A DNA stretch of 22,809 nt from a virus: positions 1-22,809 of the IMG/VR virus record IMGVR_UViG_3300034117_001898, one strand, 5' to 3'. The translations under genes and the position numbers were made by a program. Below the pieces are notes generated by a model, which had not been told where the DNA came from, searched no databases, and worked only from the letters and a program-made list of their open reading frames with translations. This document shows, piece by piece, positions 18,019 through 22,809 of this stretch (position 1 is the stretch's first letter; every line of letters begins with the position of its first letter).

Positions 18019-19134
18019 TTAACTTGCTACGATAGTTTTTCCAAGGGTGGATACATGAGCCATTCCATTATCAACTCTGACTTGTTCAACCGAATAAGGT
18101 TGAATGCCATTACATTCATCTAATCCAACAATACTAAAGCCATTCTGCCAATTAGGAGCAGATGCATAGACAGGCTTAAGATCACATGCACAAGCGTTCT
18201 CCCAAGCATAAACCTGTGTATCTGGACGCTTACCAATACCAGGAATTCTTTGCGCTGTAGCGCCAAATCTATGGGTATGGTTATGCATCAATGAGATGTT
18301 AAACTTATCAAGCATACCTCTAGCTGAATATCCACCATTCTTACGAACAACATCACCATGCATGATAACAAAGTCATCAGTCAAATTAACATAATCTACC
18401 AGATTTACATGTTTATTATATTCACCTAAAAATATTTCTTCATATGAGAGTCTTTCTCTAATTTCTGGTAAACATCCAAGTTCACCGATTCTTTCAGATA
18501 GATAGCGCCACCAACGACCATTAACATCGTTACCGCTATGATTAGCATTTACTTCATAAATTGTAGTATCTTCTGGTGATAAACTTATAAGTTCCTTTAA
18601 GAAAGATTGATACGCTACTCTTTCATCAAGCAATGAATATTGATGACGAATGTCTTTTGAATAACGAGACACTGCAAAAAGATCAAGAGTGTCGCCATTT
18701 AAAACAATAGTTTTCGGTCTTAATTCTGCGACTACTTCAAAAAACACATCAAGTGTTTTTGGGCAGTGTTTTGGAAAATGCATATCTCCAATAACCAATG
18801 CATAATTTTCAGATGACTTACTGTATGCTGTGGATTGTGGAACTGTTACATTGATGGGAGCTAATTGTTCCAAGAAAGAAAATACCTCATCTTCTGTCTT
18901 TTTAAATCTTGTTGGTTTTTCTCTTTGAAGATTCTCATTTATATGTCCTTGAACTTCATTATCACTACCTGACTCGAAATTGAAAAAGTCGGTATCATAA
19001 TTTGATTGAGATTGTTTTTCATAAGCTTTGACCCAATCAAAAGCTGTTGAACGAGGAACGCCAAAGGTTCTTTGAATTTCATTAAATGACATTCCGTCTC
19101 GTTTGGCTTGGATTACTTGTTGTTTTATATTCAT
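18019..19134 (-). CDS. Calcineurin-like phosphoesterase with N-terminal HTH
   Basis: 371 residues. About residues 1-40 form a helix-turn-helix of the Hin/terminase-small-subunit kind (SFNEIQRTFGVPRSTAFDWV), then a flexible acidic linker, then a metallophosphoesterase domain: GDMH (116-119), NGDTLD (146-151), NANHSGND, HGD and HNHTHR, the five metal-binding motifs in the right order. HTH plus this domain suggests a nuclease or phosphatase directed to DNA. The ATG overlaps the upstream TGA (GCATGA). A second phosphoesterase without HTH lies at 21428-22099. Confidence 0.85.
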   Translation of the reverse strand: MNIKQQVIQAKRDGMSFNEIQRTFGVPRSTAFDWVKAYEKQSQSNYDTDFFNFESGSDNEVQGHINENLQREKPTRFKKTEDEVFSFLEQLAPINVTVPQSTAYSKSSENYALVIGDMHFPKHCPKTLDVFFEVVAELRPKTIVLNGDTLDLFAVSRYSKDIRHQYSLLDERVAYQSFLKELISLSPEDTTIYEVNANHSGNDVNGRWWRYLSERIGELGCLPEIRERLSYEEIFLGEYNKHVNLVDYVNLTDDFVIMHGDVVRKNGGYSARGMLDKFNISLMHNHTHRFGATAQRIPGIGKRPDTQVYAWENACACDLKPVYASAPNWQNGFSIVGLDECNGIQPYSVEQVRVDNGMAHVSTLGKTIVAS

Positions 19135-19343
19135 GCTTGTTGTTTGTTAAAAAATTCTTTAAATGATTGTTTAAATTTATTTATATCTTCTTGAGTAGCA
19201 GTTTCTAATTCTCTTTCTGCTTCTTCATATGTATCATGATTTGAAACAAAGTCAACTTTACCATTTCCAACATTATAAAGAATGTCATAGGTATTATCAT
19301 CAGATCGTCTAACAATTCTAAATCTACTTTTTCGAGGAATCAT
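19131..19343 (-). CDS. Small protein of the phage-internal paralogous family (copy 3)
   Basis: 70 residues, MIPRKSRFRIVRRSDDN..., with TYDILYNVGNGK and then DTYEEAERELETATQED. The FRIVRR start and the 'T/S-x-EEA' helix correspond to the proteins at 485-745 and 14353-14622, but the EVVW tail is replaced by a basic KQSFKEFFNKQQA. Assignment to the family is weaker than for the other two. It overlaps the upstream gene by 20 bases and the downstream gene by 4. Confidence 0.65.
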   Translation of the reverse strand: MIPRKSRFRIVRRSDDNTYDILYNVGNGKVDFVSNHDTYEEAERELETATQEDINKFKQSFKEFFNKQQA

Positions 19344-19536
19344 ATGAATTATTTATTGAGGTGACATCAACATACTTTAATCCAAATCCGCAATCGTCTA
19401 CGAGATAGTTTATTGCTTTGTAAGCATCGGTTGGAAAAAATCCAATTTTTGGGTAGAGTACATACAGGTCATTTGAAACATTTATGTTATGTTCCTTTAG
19501 TAAAGTTATAGCTTCTTCTTTGTTTTTGAAGTTCAC
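19324..19536 (-). CDS. Hypothetical protein (70 aa), GTG start
   Basis: Starts at GTG (19534-19536), MNFKNKEEAITLLKEHNIN..., ending INNSYDSSKK. The N-terminal helix is followed by a segment with YPKIGFFPTDAYKAINYLVDDCGFG, perhaps a small alpha/beta domain. No family is recognised. The frame is intact and overlaps the next gene by 20 bases. Confidence 0.6.
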   Translation of the reverse strand: MNFKNKEEAITLLKEHNINVSNDLYVLYPKIGFFPTDAYKAINYLVDDCGFGLKYVDVTSINNSYDSSKK

Positions 19537-19593
19537 TTATCTGACTATTTAACCAATATAATTTGATATTAGTTAAGCCATGTGAATCTTTTT

Positions 19594-19890
19594 TTAAAAT
19601 TCAGTTTTCCAATTAAGTTTAGAAGATTTGCAAGAAATATTAATATCATCACGATCTTCAAGATCACTGATGTCATATTCTATCTCATCAAGCCATTCAT
19701 TATATTCACAAGTTTCGAATACTTCTTTTATAATAGTTTCATCAAAAGTTTGATGGAAAAGTATTGTTTTGAATGTTTCAATCCAATCTTCAATATTGGC
19801 ATCTGGACCGAGTGTCAAATGAATGGTTTTATCTGGACGAAATCCACCTTCGATAGTTATTTTAATTGGTTCTGTTTTCATATAATTCAT
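19594..19890 (-). CDS. Hypothetical acidic protein (98 aa)
   Basis: I start at 19888-19890 (MNYMKTEPIKITIEGG), 4 bases after the thyX stop; a start at 19881 (MKTEP) is equally possible. The protein has an N-terminal beta segment (GFRPDKTIHLTLGPDANIED), a central helix and an acidic middle (EYNEWLDEIEYDISDLEDRDD). No family is recognised. The position suggests an operon with thyX. Confidence 0.65.
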   Translation of the reverse strand: MNYMKTEPIKITIEGGFRPDKTIHLTLGPDANIEDWIETFKTILFHQTFDETIIKEVFETCEYNEWLDEIEYDISDLEDRDDINISCKSSKLNWKTEF

Positions 19891-19894
19891 AATA

Positions 19895-20572
19895 TTAAAA
19901 TTTCCAAGCTTGTATTGTATGTTTAAATGGTTCACCTTCAATATTTTTTACAAGTTCAAGCATCTTCTCAGCAATCTCTCTAATTTCTTTTTGTGCATGC
20001 TCAGAGTTACGAAGCTTCAAAAAGTTTGCAAAACTTCTCATATTAAATTGTACATCAGCTTGAATTTGAGAATTGTAAGTTTTAAAAAATCGTGCGCTTT
20101 CTTTTGCACGTTTACGACCAAGAATGGGTGTAAGTTCCTCTAGACACTGATGATAATACTTATTGCCCATTTTTGTATACTCTTCAAGAACTCCTGCCCA
20201 ACTATAAACAGATATAGATTCATGTGAATTGCCAGCACAACCATCTTCATCTGCATTGTCTAATGCAATCCAATCAGTAGGAATGTAATACTTATCATCA
20301 TTCAATTCTTTGTATCGGGCTGATTCAGCATTAATACTAGCAATGCGATGCTTGAGCAGGTGAATATGAGCGCTAACATCGGTATCAACAAGAAAATGCA
20401 CACTACCTTTTTCAAAGGGTGTTTCGTGACCGTTAGACCAGAGCATGTCGATGAGTTTAGGAATGCGCGATTTCTTTTCATCATTTAATTCTCTTGATGT
20501 GCTTGTCCATGCACTACATGCAATAATTTCGTCTGAACCATAATGTCCAATTAGTTCTACTTTATTTATCAT
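19895..20572 (-). CDS. thyX: Flavin-dependent thymidylate synthase ThyX
   Basis: 225 residues. Makes dTMP from dUMP with methylene-THF, FAD and NADPH. The ThyX signature RHRx7S is present as KHR (74-76) with S84 in HLLKHRIASINAESARY; the first Arg is replaced by Lys, which is unusual. GHETPFEKGSVHFLV (48-62) is also typical (HxxxFEH-like) and NMRSFANFLKLRNSEHAQKEIR near the C terminus matches the family's N-x-R-x2-x-x-F-x2-LR. I start at 20570-20572, as the longer frame overlaps the upstream gene. It would work with the deaminase at 7113-7520 in pyrimidine supply. Confidence 0.93.
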   Translation of the reverse strand: MINKVELIGHYGSDEIIACSAWTSTSRELNDEKKSRIPKLIDMLWSNGHETPFEKGSVHFLVDTDVSAHIHLLKHRIASINAESARYKELNDDKYYIPTDWIALDNADEDGCAGNSHESISVYSWAGVLEEYTKMGNKYYHQCLEELTPILGRKRAKESARFFKTYNSQIQADVQFNMRSFANFLKLRNSEHAQKEIREIAEKMLELVKNIEGEPFKHTIQAWKF

Positions 20573-20576
20573 AATA

Positions 20577-20831
20577 TTAGTAATCTTTTTTGTATTCAAG
20601 ATTTTGAATTTCTGCTAAATGATCAACGAGATTTGCTAATTCTTGGTCATTTAGAATAGTCATATCAGTGTAAGGTTTTCCTCTTAAAGTCATCCACGCT
20701 TGTTTGATTCTGAAAAGAAAACCAATAGAAATATCATATTGAAAATGAGCGAACTCTGTTCCAAAATCTGGATCATGACTCACATAAAGTCCCCCATGTC
20801 CGCAATCGCATTTAAAAAATTTACCATTCAT
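20577..20831 (-). CDS. Hypothetical protein with Cys/His-rich N terminus (84 aa)
   Basis: Starts MNGKFFKCDCGHGGLYVSH. The CDCGHGG segment could be half of a zinc ribbon, but no second Cys pair exists, so a mononuclear zinc site would need His residues (H12, H19, H29). The remainder is helical (LFRIKQAWMTLRGKPY, DQELANLVDHLAEIQNL). No family is recognised. The ATG is 7 bases from TATAAA of its promoter-like element. Confidence 0.7.
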   Translation of the reverse strand: MNGKFFKCDCGHGGLYVSHDPDFGTEFAHFQYDISIGFLFRIKQAWMTLRGKPYTDMTILNDQELANLVDHLAEIQNLEYKKDY

Positions 20832-20838
20832 ATGTGTT

Positions 20839-20860
20839 TTTATATTCTAGTTTTTTATTT
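20839..20860 (-). promoter_or_regulatory. Phage promoter-like element for the gene at 20577-20831 and thyX
   Basis: AAATAAAAAACTA (20860-20848), beginning inside the AAA TAA end of the small gene upstream, 3 bases, TATAAA (20844-20839), 7 bases, ATG at 20831. Confidence 0.8.
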
Positions 20861-20950
20861 GTCATCGTCGTATTTTTCAAAAATAATAAGAGCGGCAATT
20901 GCAAAAATAATCATTGAAACGCTGTATAAAATAATTGATATTTCACTCAT
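20855..20950 (-). CDS. Small single-pass membrane protein (31 aa)
   Basis: MSEISIILYSVSMIIFAIAA... ending FEKYDDDK. One transmembrane helix (about residues 4-24) and a short acidic tail, very like the protein at 368-481. Its ATG overlaps the stop of the upstream gene (ATGAGTGA), and its TAA is inside the following promoter-like element. Too small for family assignment. Confidence 0.6.
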   Translation of the reverse strand: MSEISIILYSVSMIIFAIAALIIFEKYDDDK

Positions 20951-21134
20951 CATAATCGTATCCTATTTTATGAGTCTCGATCCAGCGATAATTTCTTTTA
21001 TCACCTACACGCTCAATAGTCATATGACCATTTTCATATGCTTCACGATGTGTTTCATTAACACCCATCCAAAAACCAGCAATCATACACAAAGCTGTAT
21101 GAATGACCAATAAAATTACAACGATAATATTCAT
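20943..21134 (-). CDS. Small membrane protein (63 aa)
   Basis: MNIIVVILLVIHTALCMIAGF... with one transmembrane helix (about residues 2-24) followed by a charged soluble part (NETHREAYENGHMTIERVG) ending in IGYDYDE. No lipoprotein box. It starts 3 bases after the upstream stop and overlaps the next small membrane protein gene by 8 bases; the two may act together in the envelope. Confidence 0.65.
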   Translation of the reverse strand: MNIIVVILLVIHTALCMIAGFWMGVNETHREAYENGHMTIERVGDKRNYRWIETHKIGYDYDE

Positions 21135-21137
21135 AAT

Positions 21138-21431
21138 TTAAGAATTCATTACCTTCAATAAATCTCTTCTATTTTCAACAGAAAATTCTTCATCACCAAT
21201 CTTTACTTGCATTCCTCTTTCTCCCATATCATTATCATAAATATACCACATAATCCAACCATCTGGATCAACAATATCTACTGTATCTTCAAATGCTTTC
21301 CAAACTGTATTGTAAAATGAACCATTAATATCCATAAACCCCGCATCATGTGCTTTGTCCATTACTTTTTTCAAAGCAATATATGAATCTAAAATTTTAT
21401 TTAGTTCTTCAATAGTAAGTTGTTTGTTCAT
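21138..21431 (-). CDS. Hypothetical protein (97 aa)
   Basis: I chose the ATG at 21429-21431 (MNKQLTIEELNKILDSYI...), which overlaps the upstream TGA in ATGA; a longer frame begins 15 codons earlier inside that gene. Helical N terminus, then a W-rich beta region (YNTVWKAFEDTVDIVDPDGWIMWYIYD), ending NRRDLLKVMNS. No family is recognised. Confidence 0.7.
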   Translation of the reverse strand: MNKQLTIEELNKILDSYIALKKVMDKAHDAGFMDINGSFYNTVWKAFEDTVDIVDPDGWIMWYIYDNDMGERGMQVKIGDEEFSVENRRDLLKVMNS

Positions 21432-22099
21432 CTTATTTCTTTGATTTCTAGTTCGTCTAATATTGTACTCACACATCCATCAAAGTCAACTACAGAATAC
21501 TGATGAAAATGACCGCAATAGTGACGAGATGCTCCACAAAGTTTGATTAACACATCATGATCTTTGCGTTCTTGTAAACACTCATCCCAAAGTGTTTCAT
21601 CACGATCACACCAACTAGAAATTCCATCTTTGTCAAATGAACCACTCCATGTAGGTGCGCTATGTGTTACAAGTATATCACAACGCTTTATTTTAGAATG
21701 ATCTAAAACAAACTTTTCATCTTTCCAGTATGAGATACCTTCTGTTCGCATACGACGATCAACGCTAACTGCCCCACCAACAAAACCAAACTTTTTGTCG
21801 TTTAGCGTTAGATAAGTATAATCGGACAATAGTTTAAAATTACTCATGCTTACTCTTCCATCAAAATAAGATGGATCATCATGATTGCCACGAATGCCAA
21901 TAAAGTCAATGCCCTTGCCACCAAAAAAACTATTGATATAGTCAAACTGACGAGATTGTTGTTTGTCAAGTTTAAATCCAATACCCAAATCGCCCACACC
22001 AATCAGTGTGAAGTTACGAATTTCTGATGCTTTAATTTTTAAGAAAAGCTGATCCCATTTGCCATGGATGTCTCCTACTATATAAATTGGTTTGTTCAT
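21428..22099 (-). CDS. Calcineurin-like metallophosphoesterase (223 aa)
   Basis: The product starts MNKPIYIVGDIHGKWDQL. All five metal-binding motifs are seen: GDIHG (9-13), GVGDLG, RGNHDD, THSAP and GHFH, in order and spacing of the ApaH/PP1-like superfamily. Phage members include polynucleotide phosphatases and Ap4A hydrolase-like enzymes; the substrate cannot be told here. The ATG chosen overlaps the TGA of the upstream gene; an ATG four codons earlier would lie within it. Confidence 0.88.
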   Translation of the reverse strand: MNKPIYIVGDIHGKWDQLFLKIKASEIRNFTLIGVGDLGIGFKLDKQQSRQFDYINSFFGGKGIDFIGIRGNHDDPSYFDGRVSMSNFKLLSDYTYLTLNDKKFGFVGGAVSVDRRMRTEGISYWKDEKFVLDHSKIKRCDILVTHSAPTWSGSFDKDGISSWCDRDETLWDECLQERKDHDVLIKLCGASRHYCGHFHQYSVVDFDGCVSTILDELEIKEIR

Positions 22100-22701
22100 A
22101 ATTGACTGCATATTTTCTCGTGTCTTTTTTTAAGTTTGTCGTTATAGTTATTAGGATCTAAGTAAAAATCTAATGAATGCAATTGTGTTGATGAAAGTTT
22201 TCTAAGAGCTGGAGAGTATGGAGATTTACTATTTTTAGTCCATGATCTTAATTTTTCAACAGTATGATAAAAGAATAGATAGCAGTTTGCGCCTCGTGTG
22301 TAGTTATCGACATCAATATCAAGTTTATATTTTTTGATAGTTTGAAGTGCAATACACTCACAATGCCATTCCAATTCTATAGCATCCTTTACTGCCTGAG
22401 ATACTATCTTTTTAGAGTATCTCTTACCATCAAGCCAGTTGAACAAAATGTCACATCCTTTCACTTTTGAATTAAAGAATTTACGATGATGTTTCCATTG
22501 TAAGTAATGAGAATATTCATGCACAAATATTTCAAATGCACAGTCGCGTTTCATTGCGACTACAAATTCTTTTTGATCTTTATTATCATCAAACCAACCA
22601 CCATATTTACCATCTATAGCTCTTGTCATAATAAGCTTTATTGAAAAGCCGTCATCGAGCAATTCATTTACTGCTTTTGCTATAAAGGTATTTTTATCCA
22701 T
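22096..22701 (-). CDS. HExxH metallopeptidase-like protein (201 aa)
   Basis: HEYSHYLQW with HEYSH at 61-65 is a zinc-binding HExxH, and IELEWHCECIALQ (about 108-120) has an acidic residue placed as a possible third ligand. The region between contains a G-x-D-Y-like basic segment (DGKRYSKK). It resembles short phage metalloproteases of unknown substrate and shares HEY(A/S)H with the protein at 17126-18010, but little else. The start ATG at 22701 is preceded by an AT-rich spacer without a Shine-Dalgarno site. Confidence 0.75.
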   Translation of the reverse strand: MDKNTFIAKAVNELLDDGFSIKLIMTRAIDGKYGGWFDDNKDQKEFVVAMKRDCAFEIFVHEYSHYLQWKHHRKFFNSKVKGCDILFNWLDGKRYSKKIVSQAVKDAIELEWHCECIALQTIKKYKLDIDVDNYTRGANCYLFFYHTVEKLRSWTKNSKSPYSPALRKLSSTQLHSLDFYLDPNNYNDKLKKRHEKICSQL

Positions 22702-22716
22702 ATTCTAAGAATGGTT

Positions 22717-22809
22717 TTATTCTTGTATATTACTTAAATATTCTGCGTAATAGACCCTATTATAATTACGTTTTCTAGAGTTTTCTGTTTCTTGTGCAAT
22801 TTTTAGTGG
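22717..22809 (-). CDS. C-terminal end of a protein, 5' part outside the window
   Basis: Open frame entering from the right edge, 30 residues (PLKIAQETENSRKRNY..., ending YAEYLSNIQE) and TAA at 22717-22719. Charged and helical; no family can be assigned from the fragment. It ends 15 bases before the ATG of the metallopeptidase-like gene. Confidence 0.55.
   Translation of the reverse strand, partial: PLKIAQETENSRKRNYNRVYYAEYLSNIQE

Overview
The window looks like a piece of a large, AT-rich double-stranded DNA phage genome with T4-superfamily features. It carries an rIIA-rIIB pair, the thymidylate synthase ThyX, a UV endonuclease (UvdE), a RadA-like ATPase, a dCMP/cytidine-type deaminase, a GIY-YIG homing endonuclease and a tRNA/tmRNA cluster. 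Every supported gene lies on the minus strand, so transcription runs from high to low coordinates. Genes are tightly packed, often with ATGA or TAATG overlaps, and most starts lack a Shine-Dalgarno sequence. The host cannot be named from the sequence. Three promoters of sigma70 type (TTGACA, 16 bp, TATNAT) indicate a host with an ordinary housekeeping sigma factor; the general lack of Shine-Dalgarno sites and the glycine resume codon of the tmRNA would also fit a Bacteroidota-like host, but this is weak.

Layout from high to low coordinates. 22809-12187: metabolic, repair and unknown early-type genes: HExxH proteins, two calcineurin-like phosphoesterases, ThyX, RadA-like ATPase, HhH-GPD glycosylase-like protein, a coiled-coil gene, a thioredoxin-like protein, and many small unknown proteins. 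12175-8204: a strong terminator, then uvdE, rIIA and rIIB, each behind its own promoter. 8117-6958: three small genes including the deaminase, and a 50-residue membrane protein. 6956-3303: an RNA region starting at a sigma70-type promoter. It holds tRNA-Glu, an initiator-like tRNA(CAT), a tmRNA gene interrupted by a group I intron, tRNA-Tyr, tRNA-Gly, a ParB-like gene, a roughly 480-nt structured RNA that I cannot assign to a family, a 392-residue unknown protein, tRNA-Asn and tRNA-Thr. 3249-1: a 41-residue basic peptide, a homing endonuclease behind a 20-codon leader peptide, the tRNA(Ile)-lysidine synthase TilS, tRNA-Leu and small unknown genes.

The most striking regulatory signal is a promoter-like element present 13 times, always on the minus strand: TAATAAAAAACTA (with small variations), exactly 3 bases, then a TANNNT-like or TATAAA hexamer. 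In 10 of 13 cases the start codon follows the hexamer after 6 or 7 bases, exactly where transcription would begin. The phage therefore appears to make leaderless mRNAs from a dedicated promoter class. Two of the sigma70-type promoters place the start codon in the same way. The phage also encodes a tRNA(CAT) with the C1-A72 mismatch of initiator tRNAs, its own tmRNA and TilS, which together suggest investment in translation initiation, ribosome rescue and decoding. The link between these parts is inference.
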